7,852 bases of DNA from DASQQQ01 sp036390995 (lineage in GTDB: Bacteria; Actinomycetota; UBA4738; HRBIN12), in NCBI GenBank assembly GCA_036390995.1, contig DASWAT010000114.1, positions 1 to 7,852 on the forward strand. The letters are read 5' to 3'. Below the pieces are notes generated by a model, which saw nothing but the letters and a program-made list of their open reading frames with translations, ran no database searches and had not been told where the DNA came from. Below, piece by piece: positions 1 to 7,098 of the stretch (the stretch's first letter is position 1; each line of letters opens with the position of its first letter). The position numbers and the translations under genes were made by a program.

Positions 1-166
1 CCGCGTTCCACCTGCGCCCGATCTCGAGCATCGAGGCGGCGAGGCCTTCCTGCAGGATCTCGCGCGGTGGGCGCCCCCCGTCGATCAGCTCATGCGTGAC
101 CCGGACGGCCGTCTCCTCGTCGAGCGCTGCCAGCGACGCGCGCAACATGGCCAGCGGATCGTCCAT
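1..166 (-). CDS. Cobalamin (corrinoid)-binding protein, N-terminal part, truncated by the left window edge
   Basis: Reading the minus strand from the ATG at 166 gives 55 complete codons with no stop up to the window edge. The start is preceded by GGGAGGA (minus strand, about 171-177), a strong Shine-Dalgarno site four bases from the ATG. The peptide starts MDDPLAMLRASLAALDEETA. It continues with an EILQEGL segment and an EIGRRWNAG segment (residues 36-42 and 48-56). This is the pattern of the helical cap that precedes a B12-binding Rossmann domain: a helix with Asp-Glu, then 'pxeILeeGLxxxMxeIGxxWxxG'. Such caps occur in methyltransferase corrinoid proteins (MtbC/MtmC type), methionine synthase, and B12-dependent regulators of the CarH type. 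No DNA-binding domain precedes the cap, so a stand-alone corrinoid protein is more likely than a MerR-type regulator. The cobalamin-ligating DxHxxG motif would lie outside the window, so the family call rests on the cap alone. The gene is divergent from the YwiC-like gene. Confidence 0.6.
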   Translation of the reverse strand, partial: MDDPLAMLRASLAALDEETAVRVTHELIDGGRPPREILQEGLAASMLEIGRRWNA

Positions 167-175
167 CGGTCCTCC

Positions 176-193
176 CTCGGGCTCGGGCTCGGG
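176..193. repeat. Three tandem copies of CTCGGG
   Basis: Three exact head-to-tail copies of the hexamer CTCGGG lie immediately upstream of the Shine-Dalgarno site of the minus-strand corrinoid-type gene, so they fall in its 5' untranslated region. The repeat is most likely a small slippage product. No function can be assigned. Confidence 0.5.
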
Positions 194-232
194 CACCGGC
201 ACAGATCGCCGATCGCTCCGCTCGCGTGCCGG

Positions 233-245
233 GACACGAGGTGTC
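233..245. promoter_or_regulatory. 13-bp perfect inverted repeat between divergent genes (possible operator)
   Basis: GACAC-GAG-GTGTC is a perfect 5+5 dyad with a 3-base centre. It sits in the roughly 220-bp non-coding interval between the corrinoid-type gene (minus) and the YwiC-like gene (plus), about 67 bases upstream of the first. The position suits an operator for one or both genes, but a dyad of this length can occur by chance in GC-rich DNA and no regulator is identified. Confidence 0.25.
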
Positions 246-299
246 TCGACCTGAAGTCATCGTTCATCGCCCAGCTCCACGTTGACTCCGGCCGCAGGG

Positions 300-305
300 T
301 ATCCT
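300..305 (+). promoter_or_regulatory. Candidate -10 element (TATCCT) for the YwiC-like/mgsA transcript
   Basis: TATCCT matches TANNNT and is the only good -10-like hexamer upstream of the YwiC-like gene. It would place a transcription start near 312 and a leader of about 70 bases before the ATG at 385. A TTGACT hexamer lies at 282-287, but the 12-base spacer is too short for a standard sigma-70-type promoter, so the two are unlikely to act together. Confidence 0.22.
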
Positions 306-384
306 TGTCGTTCGGACCCGAACAAGCGCCGGACGTGGCCGCGGGTCATATCCGTCCGCCTGGGACATGCGAGGGAAGAACACG

Positions 385-1221
385 ATGCCCCGAACGATGG
401 ACGAGAGGCCCCCCGCCTCCCCCGGCGTCCGGCTGCGCATGGTCCCCAAGGAGCACGGCGCGAGCTTCATGTCCGCGCACGCGCTGCTGCTCGGGATCGT
501 CGCGGGCTTCGTGGGCGGTGGTCGAAGCGTCACCGGCCTGCTCCTCGCGCTGGTGGTCGGGGCGCTGTTCCTTCCGTTCACGGCCGCGGTCTCGGCGCTC
601 ACCCACCGAAAGCTCGCACCGGCCGCACGCCGACGCACCCTCGAGATCGGCGCTGCGCTCGCGATCGCCGGCGCCCTCGCACTGTGGATGGGTCCAGCCC
701 GCGAACTCCTCGGCGTGGCCGTCACCGGGGGCGTCCTCGGCGCGCTCTACTTGATCGCGAGGATCCGCACGGGCCCGCGCTCGATGGTCACGGAGCTCAC
801 GGCCATCGCCGGGATCAGCCTGCTCGCCCCGCTCGCCTGGCTCCTCATCGCAGGCCCGAGCACCCGGTGGCAGCTCGCCCCCGTGGCCGCGTTCCTGTCC
901 TTCGGCGGCACGGTCCCCTACGTTCGCGAGCGGGTCCGCCGGCGCCGCCTGCGAGAACCCGCGCTCGCACGGCGCATGCGGGAGGGAGCGCTCGCGCTGG
1001 CATGGCAGGCGGCGACGCTCCTGGTGGCGGCGGCGGGCGTCTCGGCCGGGCGGATCCACCCGCTCGTGCTCGCGTCCTTCGTGCCGGGGGCGGTCAAGAC
1101 GCTCGGAGGCATCGCGCGCCCGGAGACGGCGCCCCCGATGCGGCGCCTCGGCTACGTGGAGACGGCCGTGTCCACCGCTTTCGCCGTGATGGCCGGTATC
1201 GGCCTGGCGATGGCATCCTGA
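385..1221 (+). CDS. YwiC-like family integral membrane protein
   Basis: A 278-residue, very hydrophobic protein with about eight or nine predicted membrane segments. Examples are residues around 29-45, 50-68, 84-120, 128-148, 152-170, 200-220 and 257-277. A basic stretch containing VRERVRRRRLRE forms a cytoplasmic loop near the middle. The diagnostic feature is the near-N-terminal MVPKEHGASF (residues 19-28), matching the conserved 'PKxHGAW' opening of YwiC-like proteins, a family of unknown biochemical function. The start at 385 is preferred because GAGGGA at 371-376 lies eight bases upstream. An in-frame ATG at 367 has no ribosome site, and ATG codons at 397 and 439 are further candidates. 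The stop lies 38 bases before mgsA on the same strand, so co-transcription is likely. In Bacillus subtilis ywiC lies close to nitrate-respiration genes (from memory), but nothing here supports that role. Family call good, function unknown. Confidence 0.8.
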   Translation: MPRTMDERPPASPGVRLRMVPKEHGASFMSAHALLLGIVAGFVGGGRSVTGLLLALVVGALFLPFTAAVSALTHRKLAPAARRRTLEIGAALAIAGALALWMGPARELLGVAVTGGVLGALYLIARIRTGPRSMVTELTAIAGISLLAPLAWLLIAGPSTRWQLAPVAAFLSFGGTVPYVRERVRRRRLREPALARRMREGALALAWQAATLLVAAAGVSAGRIHPLVLASFVPGAVKTLGGIARPETAPPMRRLGYVETAVSTAFAVMAGIGLAMAS

Positions 1222-1248
1222 GCTCCCCGCAACACGGCCTCGAACGCG

Positions 1249-1255
1249 AAGGAGG
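1249..1255 (+). promoter_or_regulatory. Strong ribosome binding site of mgsA (AAGGAGG)
   Basis: AAGGAGG ends four bases before the ATG at 1260. It decides this start over the longer open frame reaching back through the YwiC-like gene. Confidence 0.75.
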
Positions 1256-1259
1256 CGAC

Positions 1260-1727
1260 ATGGAGCGGTTCCTGAAGGAGCGCAAGCGCATCGCGCTCGT
1301 CGCCCACGACAACAAGAAGCGCGACCTCACCGAGTGGGCCCGGTTCAACCGGGAGACCCTCGCGCTCCACGAGCTCTGCGCCACGGGGACGACCGGACGT
1401 CTGCTCGAGCGCGAGCTCGGTCTGCCGATCCGGCGACTCCTGAGCGGACCGCTCGGCGGCGACCTGCAGATCGGCGCGGGGATCTCGGAGGGCGAGATCG
1501 ACTTCCTGGTCTTCTTCTGGGATCCCCTCGAGCCACAGCCGCACGACCCGGACGTGCGGGCGTTGCTGCGGATCGCGGTCGTCTGGAACATCCCCGTGGC
1601 CTGCAACCGCGCGACCGCCGACTTCATGATCTCGTCGCCGCTCATGGCCTCGTCCTACGAACACCTCCCCCCGAACTACGAGGCCTACGTGATGCGCGAG
1701 ATCGGCTGGGAGGGGACGGTGGACTGA
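1260..1727 (+). CDS. mgsA: Methylglyoxal synthase
   Basis: A 155-residue protein, the usual size (E. coli MgsA has 152). The enzyme removes phosphate from dihydroxyacetone phosphate to give methylglyoxal and inorganic phosphate. This is a cytoplasmic bypass of lower glycolysis used under carbon overflow or phosphate shortage. The family signature is complete with a constant offset of three from E. coli: the phosphate/substrate site AHDNKK (H16, D17, K20), ATGTTG at 41-46, LSGPLGGDLQIG at 61-72 with catalytic D68, and DPLEPQPHDPDV at 88-99 with H95 and D98. The ending CNRATADFMISS (115-126) is also typical. The start is fixed by AAGGAGG at 1249-1255. The gene follows the YwiC-like gene by 38 bp. 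The enzyme is usually inhibited by phosphate allosterically, so expression may not be the main control. No anomalies; active-site residues are all present. Confidence 0.96.
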   Translation: MERFLKERKRIALVAHDNKKRDLTEWARFNRETLALHELCATGTTGRLLERELGLPIRRLLSGPLGGDLQIGAGISEGEIDFLVFFWDPLEPQPHDPDVRALLRIAVVWNIPVACNRATADFMISSPLMASSYEHLPPNYEAYVMREIGWEGTVD

Positions 1728-1797
1728 GGGTCCGGCCGCCCGCTCGGTACGACCCGCGTGCGGACCGGTCGACCCTCGGCGGCGCGGTCCCAGGCCC

Positions 1798-1827
1798 TTG
1801 AACGGGGGGCGAGCCTCCCCCTACGGT
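1798..1827 (+). promoter_or_regulatory. Promoter of the Ca2+-ATPase gene, predicted leaderless transcript
   Basis: TTGAAC at 1798-1803 and TACGGT at 1822-1827 are separated by 18 bases, a good -35/-10 pair. The usual 6-7 base distance from the -10 places the transcription start at about 1833-1834, which is the ATG itself, so the mRNA would be leaderless. Between the hexamers lies a G6/C5 dyad (1804-1809 with 1817-1821), which could affect spacer geometry or bind a regulator. The alternative TTG start at 1798 would overlap the -35 and is discounted. Confidence 0.5.
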
Positions 1828-1833
1828 GGTGAC

Positions 1834-4665
1834 ATGAGCGCTCCCCTGCCGTCCCTCGACGTGCCCGACCACGGCGCGCCGGCCCGGAGCCCCGAGGCCC
1901 CGCACGCTCGCGCCGCGTCCGACGTCGTGGCGGCGCTCCAGACCGACGCCGCGGCCGGGCTGTCCGTCGACGAGGTCGCGATCAGGGCCGCGCGATTCGG
2001 CCCGAACGAGCTGCCCGCCGCCGAACGGGTGCCCAGGTGGCATAGGCTCGTCGCGCAGTTCAAGGACGTGCTGGTCGTCCTGCTGCTTGCCGCCACCGTG
2101 GTGTCGCTGATCGTGTGGCTCCTCGAGGGCGCCACCGGCGTGCCCATCGAGGCGCTCGTGATCCTGGGTATCGTGGTCTTCAACGCGGTGCTCGGCTACC
2201 TGCAGGAGGAGCGCGCCGAGCAGGCGGTGGCCGCGCTCCGCGCCATGACGGTCCTCACCGTGACCGTGATCCGGGGCGGCGAGCCGGTGCGCGTCGCATC
2301 CCGGGAGCTCGTGCCGGGCGACATCATGCTCATCGAGGAGGGCGATGCCGTCGGCGCCGACGGCCGCCTCCTGAACGTCACGTCGCTGCAGATGTCGGAG
2401 GCGGCGCTGACCGGCGAGAGCGAGCCCGTCGCGAAGAGCGTCGAACCCGTGGACGAGGATGCCTCGACGGCGGACCGAACCGACATGGTCTTCACCGGCA
2501 CGGTGGCGACGTTCGGCCGGGCACGGGCCGTGGTGACCGGCATCGGCCTCGACACCGAGATCGGTCGGATCGCATCAATGCTCGAGCGGGCGCCGGAGCG
2601 CCAGACCCCGCTCCAGCTGGAGATCGCCGCCGTGGGGCGGGCGCTCGGGATCGCGGTGGTGATCGTCGCGGCGATCGTCGTCGGCTCGATCCTGCTGACC
2701 AGTCGGCTCGGGTCGACCTCCGACCTGGTCGCCGTCCTGCTGCTCGGGGTCTCGCTCGCCGTCGCGGCGGTGCCCGAGGGCCTGGCCACCGTCCTGACCG
2801 TCGTGCTCGCGCTCGGTGTGCAGCGCATGGCTCGTCGCAACGCCATCGTGAAGAAGCTGTCCGCGGTCGAGACGCTCGGATCTGCCACGGTGATCGGATC
2901 AGACAAGACCGGCACCTTGACCCGGAACGAGATGACCGTCCGCGTGGTGCGGACCGCGAGCGGATCGGTCGAGCTCACCGGGAGCGGCTACGAGCCCCGT
3001 GGAGAGCTCGTCCTGCACGCCGATGGGCCCGGGGACGACGATCTTGCCCTGGAGCTTCGGTTCGCCCTCTCGGCCGCCGCCACCGCGACGAACGCCATCC
3101 TGGACCAGCGCGACGGCGCGTGGTCCATCCAGGGCGACCCGACGGAAGGAGCGCTCCTCGCCGCGGCACGCAAGGCCGCCGTGGCCCCCGAGCCCCGGAC
3201 GGCCCGCATGGGTGAGCTTCCCTTCTCATCGGAACGCAAGCTCATGAGCGTGGTGCACCCCGATCGCGACGACCCCCGGCTCCTCGCGGTGTACGTCAAG
3301 GGCGCCCCGGACGTCCTGTTGCACCGCTGCACCCACGAGCTGGTCGGTCGCACCGCCCGCCCGCTCTCCGACGACCGCCGCGCAGCCATCGCGGCGGGGA
3401 TCGAGGAGCTCGCGAAGGGCGCGCTCCGGACGATCGGCGTGGCCAGGGGATCGGTGGAGCGGGACTCCTACGTGGATCCGACCGAGGACCTCGAGCGACA
3501 CCTCACGTTCCTCGGCGCCGTCGGCATGATGGATCCGCCCCGGGCGGAGTCCAGGGACGCCGTGGCCACCGCGCACGCCGCCGGCATCCGCGTGATCATG
3601 ATCACCGGCGACCACCCCGCCACGGCCTCGGCGATCGCCGCGGAGCTCGGGATCGCGCAGGGCCCGGCGCCTGCCGTGACCGGCCCGCACCTTCACAAGC
3701 TGGACGCCGACGAGCTGCGGAGCGTGGTTCGGGAGACGGACGTCTACGCGCGCGTGAGTCCCGAGCACAAGCTCCGCATCGTCGAAGCGCTCGAGGCCGA
3801 CCGGCACGTGGTGGCGATGACCGGCGACGGCGTGAACGACGCCCCGGCGCTGAAGACGGCCGACATCGGGATCTCCATGGGGATCACCGGAACCGAGGTC
3901 GCGAAGCAGGCCGCCGACGTGATCCTGACCGACGACAACTTCGCGACGATCGTGGCCGCCGTCGAGGAGGGCCGGACGATCTTCTCGAACATCCGCAAGT
4001 TCATCAGGTACCTCCTGTCTTCGAACGTCGGCGAGGTGCTCACGATGTTCCTCGGCGTGGTGCTCGCCCCGGTCATCGGCCTGGTGACCGACGAGGCGTT
4101 CACCGCGCCGCTGCTCGCTACCCAGATCCTGTGGATCAACCTGCTCACCGACGCCGCGCCGGCGTTGGCGCTGGGCGTGGATCCTCCGAACCCCGCGCTG
4201 ATGCGCCGGCGGCCCCGGTCGCGGAGCGAGCGTCTGATCGACCGCCCGATGTGGCTCGGCATCCTCGTCGTAGGTCTGGCGATGGCCGCCGCGACGTTGT
4301 TCACGCTCGATCTCGCGCTCCCCGGCGGCCTCATCGAGGGGACCAGCGACCTGACGCACGCGCGGACGATGGCGTTCACCGTGCTCGTGCTCGCGCAGCT
4401 GTTCAACGTGTTCAACTCGCGCTCGGACGAGGCGAGCGCCTTCGGGACGCTGTTCGCGGGGGGCATGGTCTGGGCGGCGGTCGGCATGTCCGTGGCTCTC
4501 CAGGTGCTGGTCGTGTACGTCCCGTTCCTGCATCGCGGGTTCGGCACCGTCCCCCTGGACGCCGCCGAATGGGGCATCTGCGTCGCCGCCGGGAGCGTGG
4601 TGCTGTGGACCGACGAGCTCTGGAAGCTCGTGAGGCGCCGGGCGGGAGGACGTGGGGGACGATGA
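1834..4665 (+). CDS. P2A-type calcium-transporting P-type ATPase (CtpF/PMR1-like)
   Basis: A complete 943-residue pump that exports Ca2+ (possibly Mn2+) from the cytoplasm at the cost of ATP. Domains in order: N-terminal cation-ATPase domain (about 28-95), actuator domain with TGES at 193-196, and M4 with VPEGL at 313-317. These are followed by the phosphorylation motif DKTGT with D357, nucleotide-binding domain with KGAP at 489-492, TGD at 591-593, hinge TGDGVND at 663-669, and C-terminal membrane helices. Ion-site residues aligned to SERCA: E315 in M4, N731 and E734 in M5 (SSNVGEV), and N769, T772 and D773 in M6 (WINLLTD). The M8 glutamate of SERCA (E908) is replaced by Q855 (AQLFNVFNS), suggesting a single transported ion per cycle. 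No heavy-metal-binding domain and no CPC motif, so it is not a copper or zinc pump. The ATG at 1834 is chosen because the predicted transcript begins there. A basic C-terminal tail (RRRAGGRGGR) follows M10. A tandem UspA gene lies 103 bp downstream, as beside M. tuberculosis ctpF. Confidence 0.93.
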   Translation: MSAPLPSLDVPDHGAPARSPEAPHARAASDVVAALQTDAAAGLSVDEVAIRAARFGPNELPAAERVPRWHRLVAQFKDVLVVLLLAATVVSLIVWLLEGATGVPIEALVILGIVVFNAVLGYLQEERAEQAVAALRAMTVLTVTVIRGGEPVRVASRELVPGDIMLIEEGDAVGADGRLLNVTSLQMSEAALTGESEPVAKSVEPVDEDASTADRTDMVFTGTVATFGRARAVVTGIGLDTEIGRIASMLERAPERQTPLQLEIAAVGRALGIAVVIVAAIVVGSILLTSRLGSTSDLVAVLLLGVSLAVAAVPEGLATVLTVVLALGVQRMARRNAIVKKLSAVETLGSATVIGSDKTGTLTRNEMTVRVVRTASGSVELTGSGYEPRGELVLHADGPGDDDLALELRFALSAAATATNAILDQRDGAWSIQGDPTEGALLAAARKAAVAPEPRTARMGELPFSSERKLMSVVHPDRDDPRLLAVYVKGAPDVLLHRCTHELVGRTARPLSDDRRAAIAAGIEELAKGALRTIGVARGSVERDSYVDPTEDLERHLTFLGAVGMMDPPRAESRDAVATAHAAGIRVIMITGDHPATASAIAAELGIAQGPAPAVTGPHLHKLDADELRSVVRETDVYARVSPEHKLRIVEALEADRHVVAMTGDGVNDAPALKTADIGISMGITGTEVAKQAADVILTDDNFATIVAAVEEGRTIFSNIRKFIRYLLSSNVGEVLTMFLGVVLAPVIGLVTDEAFTAPLLATQILWINLLTDAAPALALGVDPPNPALMRRRPRSRSERLIDRPMWLGILVVGLAMAAATLFTLDLALPGGLIEGTSDLTHARTMAFTVLVLAQLFNVFNSRSDEASAFGTLFAGGMVWAAVGMSVALQVLVVYVPFLHRGFGTVPLDAAEWGICVAAGSVVLWTDELWKLVRRRAGGRGGR

Positions 4666-4757
4666 GAGCCCTGGGTGACGCTGAGCGCGTCCCTGCGGCC
4701 GCGGGCCCTTCGACCGTGGACCCGCACCGTGCGTCGGTCGATGATGCACTCGGGTCC

Positions 4758-4763
4758 AAGGGG
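4758..4763 (+). promoter_or_regulatory. Ribosome binding site of the UspA gene (AAGGGG)
   Basis: AAGGGG ends five bases before the ATG at 4769 and fixes that start. The 103-base gap after the ATPase stop contains no strong promoter. A GTGGAC/GATGAT pair (4716-4721 and 4740-4745, 18 apart) is only a weak match, so read-through from the ATPase promoter is possible. Confidence 0.55.
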
Positions 4764-4768
4764 TACCG

Positions 4769-5689
4769 ATGGCGGGCGAGATCCTCGTGGGCGTCGACGG
4801 CTCCGGGGGATCGCGCGAGGCGCTTCGGTGGACGGCCGAGCTCGCGTCGCTCACCGGTCGCCGGCTCCGGGCGGTCCGGGCTTGGCGCTACCCGCCGGTG
4901 GCCCCCATGGACTTCTTCGCCACCAGGCCCCTGGAGTCTCCTCGGTCGGTGGACGTGGCGATCCAGGAAGCGCTCCGGGAGATCCTGACGGATGAGCTCG
5001 GAGAGATGGGATCCGCCGCCCGCGTCTCGGCGGTTCGAGGCGACTCGGCCGGCGCCCTGATCGCAGCGGCCAGACGCGTCGACGCCTTCCTCCTGGCCCT
5101 CGGGGCGCGAGGTCTGGGCGGGTTCCGCGGACTGAGCCTCGGATCGGTCGCCCGAACGGTCGTCGAGCACACCGCCACGCCGGTCGCGATCGTGCGCACG
5201 TTCGTCCCCCTTGGCCGCGGAGCGCATCTCCTGGTCGGAGCGGATGCCTCTCCGGGCTCGGCGGCCGCGCTCTCGTGGGCGGCGTCGCTGGCCGCCGACC
5301 TGCACGGCGAGGTTCACACGGTGCACGCATTCCACCCTCACGTGCAGCCCGGAGGGGCGACCCGGGAGCAGCTGCGCGGGGAGGCAGAGCGGGCGATGCG
5401 GGACTGGACGTCGCCGCTTCGCGAGGCCGCGGTCTCCTACCGAACCGACGTCCTGGAGGGTGACGCGCGGCAGGTGCTCCTCGAGGTAGCCGGGCAGGAA
5501 CGTCCCGCGCTCATGGTCGTGGCCTCCCGTGCCCGGCGTCTCGCCTCGATCCTGCTCGGCAGCGTGCCGACCTTCCTCGCCCAGCGGCTGCCGGGGGTCC
5601 TCGTCGTCGTGCCCCCGCCGACGAAACCGACGCCGGGTGGCGGCGGCGCATCTGACATCGGGAGCCCCGAAGGGACGGCTCCGCCATAG
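4769..5689 (+). CDS. Universal stress protein with two UspA domains
   Basis: A 306-residue soluble cytoplasmic protein made of two tandem UspA folds. Domain 1 (about 1-147) begins EILVGVDGSGGS, with D10 at the adenine-binding position. It contains the complete nucleotide motif G-2x-G-9x-G-S at 112-126 (GARGLGGFRGLSLGS), followed by the usual TPVAIV strand. Domain 2 (about 152-280) begins HLLVGADASPGS, but its corresponding loop reads ASRARRLASILLGS. There both glycines are replaced and the loop looks one residue short, so ATP binding is probably lost in this half. A flexible Gly/Pro-rich tail (about 25 residues, TKPTPGGGGAS and onward) ends the protein. Tandem Usps of this design are common in Actinomycetota and are often induced by hypoxia or stationary phase. 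The adjacent Ca2+-ATPase parallels Rv1996-Rv1997 in M. tuberculosis. The stop codon overlaps the candidate -10 of the next gene. Confidence 0.92.
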   Translation: MAGEILVGVDGSGGSREALRWTAELASLTGRRLRAVRAWRYPPVAPMDFFATRPLESPRSVDVAIQEALREILTDELGEMGSAARVSAVRGDSAGALIAAARRVDAFLLALGARGLGGFRGLSLGSVARTVVEHTATPVAIVRTFVPLGRGAHLLVGADASPGSAAALSWAASLAADLHGEVHTVHAFHPHVQPGGATREQLRGEAERAMRDWTSPLREAAVSYRTDVLEGDARQVLLEVAGQERPALMVVASRARRLASILLGSVPTFLAQRLPGVLVVVPPPTKPTPGGGGASDIGSPEGTAPP

Positions 5690-5692
5690 GCT
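5687..5692 (+). promoter_or_regulatory. Candidate -10 element (TAGGCT) upstream of the nucleoside hydrolase
   Basis: TAGGCT fits TANNNT and overlaps the UspA stop codon. The predicted transcription start would be near 5699. This would either make a leaderless GTG start at 5699 or give a 24-base leader carrying GAGGGG at 5709-5714 before the ATG at 5723. No convincing -35 is visible at the expected distance, so confidence is low. Confidence 0.25.
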
Positions 5693-6109
5693 GTCGAGGT
5701 GCCGAACCGAGGGGTGAGGCCGATGAAGCGGTTCGTCGCGGCGCTCGGCGTCGTGGTGTTCGTCCTGGCGGGTTGTACCTCGGCCCAGCCCCCACACGGA
5801 CGCATGCCGGTGGTCGTCGACACCGACATGGGGCAGGACGACATGATGGCCCTCCTGTACCTCCTGCAGCGCCCGGACGTTCGGCTCGAGGCCGTCACGG
5901 TCAGCGGGACGGGTCTCGCGCACTGCGCAACCGGGGTCGCGATCGCCCTGTCGCTCCTCGACGTTGGCGGCGCACCCGGCGAGATCCCGGTCTCGTGCGG
6001 GCCCGAGACCCCGCTCCCGGGCGACTATCCGTATCCGGGGGCGTTCCCCGCGAGCTGGCGGGCCGCCACCGACCGCGCCTACGGCATCGAGCTTCCCGAG
6101 TCCGATCGG

Positions 6110-6127
6110 GAGCCGGTGTCCCTGCAC
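6110..6127 (+). other. Frameshift site inside the nucleoside hydrolase gene
   Basis: The upstream frame reads sensibly up to about REPVS (codons to 6121) and then turns into a Cys/Arg-rich tail ending at TGA 6179-6181. The downstream frame, one base back, becomes family-like from APDLLRDAV (6124 on). Adding a single base between 6123 and 6124 would give REPVSLAPDLLRDAV. There is no X-XXY-YYZ slippery heptamer, so programmed -1 frameshifting is not supported. Confidence 0.7.
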
Positions 6128-6747
6128 CCGACCTGCTGCGCGATGCCGTGCGGGCGGCGGGTGGACCCGTTCACCTGCTGACGCTCGGACCCCTCACGAA
6201 CGTCGCATCGGCGCTCCGCGATGACCCCGGGCTCGTCGAGGGTCTGGCGGGGATCACGATCATGGGGGGAGCCCTGGACGTCCCGGGGAACGCCCTGCGC
6301 AACCCCGCCGCCGAGTTCAACGTCTGGGTCGACCCCGTCGCCGCCGAGGAGGTCATCCGTTCCGGGGCGGCGATCACCCTGGTCCCGCTCGACGCGACGA
6401 ACTCGGCGCCCGTCACGCCGTTCTTCGCCGACGCGCTCGCCCGGCATCACCCCACCCCCGAGGCCGGGACCGTGTACGAGCTGTTCCGGAGGCAGCCGTA
6501 CCTCGTCGAAGGCACCTACTACTTCTGGGACCCGCTGTCCGCGGCGATCCTGGTGGACCCAACCCTCGCAACGCTCGAGGAGCACCGGCTCACGGTCCTG
6601 GAGGGCCAGAAGGAGACGCAGGGCCGAGTCGTCGACGATCCCGACGGAGCCCCGGTGGAGGTCGCCGTCGGCGCCGACGCCCTCGCGTTCGAGACCGAGT
6701 TCCTCAACACGCTGAACGGCGACCACTCGGTCACCTCGACGCGGCCC

Positions 6748-7098
6748 CATCCCGTCGCGACGATCACGTTCGGCGAGACCTCATGCAGCTACCTCGGTCC
6801 GGCGTCCCTGCCCGCCGAGCTCGTGGGGGTCGAGATGGACAACCCGACCACGGAGCCCTGGTCGGCCCTGCTCGTGCCGATCCCACAGGGACGCACCTTC
6901 TCCGATGTCCGAGCGCTCGCGGAGGGGTTCCGGCCGGGCGACGAACCGCCAACGTGGGTCAAGGCGGTCGGCTGGACCACCCTGACTCCCGGCCAACGAC
7001 AGCTCGCCGCCTGGACGCTCGAGCCGGGCACCTACGGACTCGTGTGCGCCGGCCAGGCCGAGGGCACGATCCGCGCCGTCGCGGAGATCGCCGCCGGC
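6748..7098 (+). other. C-terminal beta-sandwich (cupredoxin-like) domain of the nucleoside hydrolase
   Basis: About 117 residues after the catalytic domain. The pattern is a strand TITFGETSCSYLGP, then LPAELVGVEMDN, SALLVPIPQG, FSDVRALAEG, and finally LEPGTYGLVC. This is the 'tvtf.g..c.y.gP..lpag...f...N......' to 'l.pGtY.lvC' layout seen in small cupredoxin-like domains of bacterial lipoproteins. The His and Met copper ligands are missing. The two cysteines (in TSCSY and LVCAG) could form a disulfide outside the cell. Family resemblance is from memory of the pattern, not a search. Confidence 0.45.

Noticed and set aside
282..1259. In-frame upstream extension of mgsA back to 282
   Set aside because: It overlaps the YwiC-like gene in another frame and has Arg/Pro-rich nonsense composition. 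AAGGAGG and the ATG at 1260 mark the true start.
1788..1803. DosR-like box upstream of the Ca2+-ATPase
   Set aside because: GGTCCCAGGCCC resembles one half-site only; the second half of the GGGACT...AGTCCC dyad is missing.
3226..4854. 542-codon open frame on the minus strand
   Set aside because: It is antisense to the catalytic core of the Ca2+-ATPase. The product is His/Arg/Gly-rich with no domain pattern.
4412..6127. 571-codon open frame on the minus strand
   Set aside because: It lies antisense to the ATPase end, the UspA gene and the nucleoside hydrolase start, all with clear family motifs. The product is Arg/Gly/Pro-rich and low in complexity, typical of an antisense shadow in GC-rich DNA.
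6119..6131. Programmed -1 ribosomal frameshift in the nucleoside hydrolase
   Set aside because: No X-XXY-YYZ slippery heptamer is present in the required frame at the crossover, and the family is not known for recoding.
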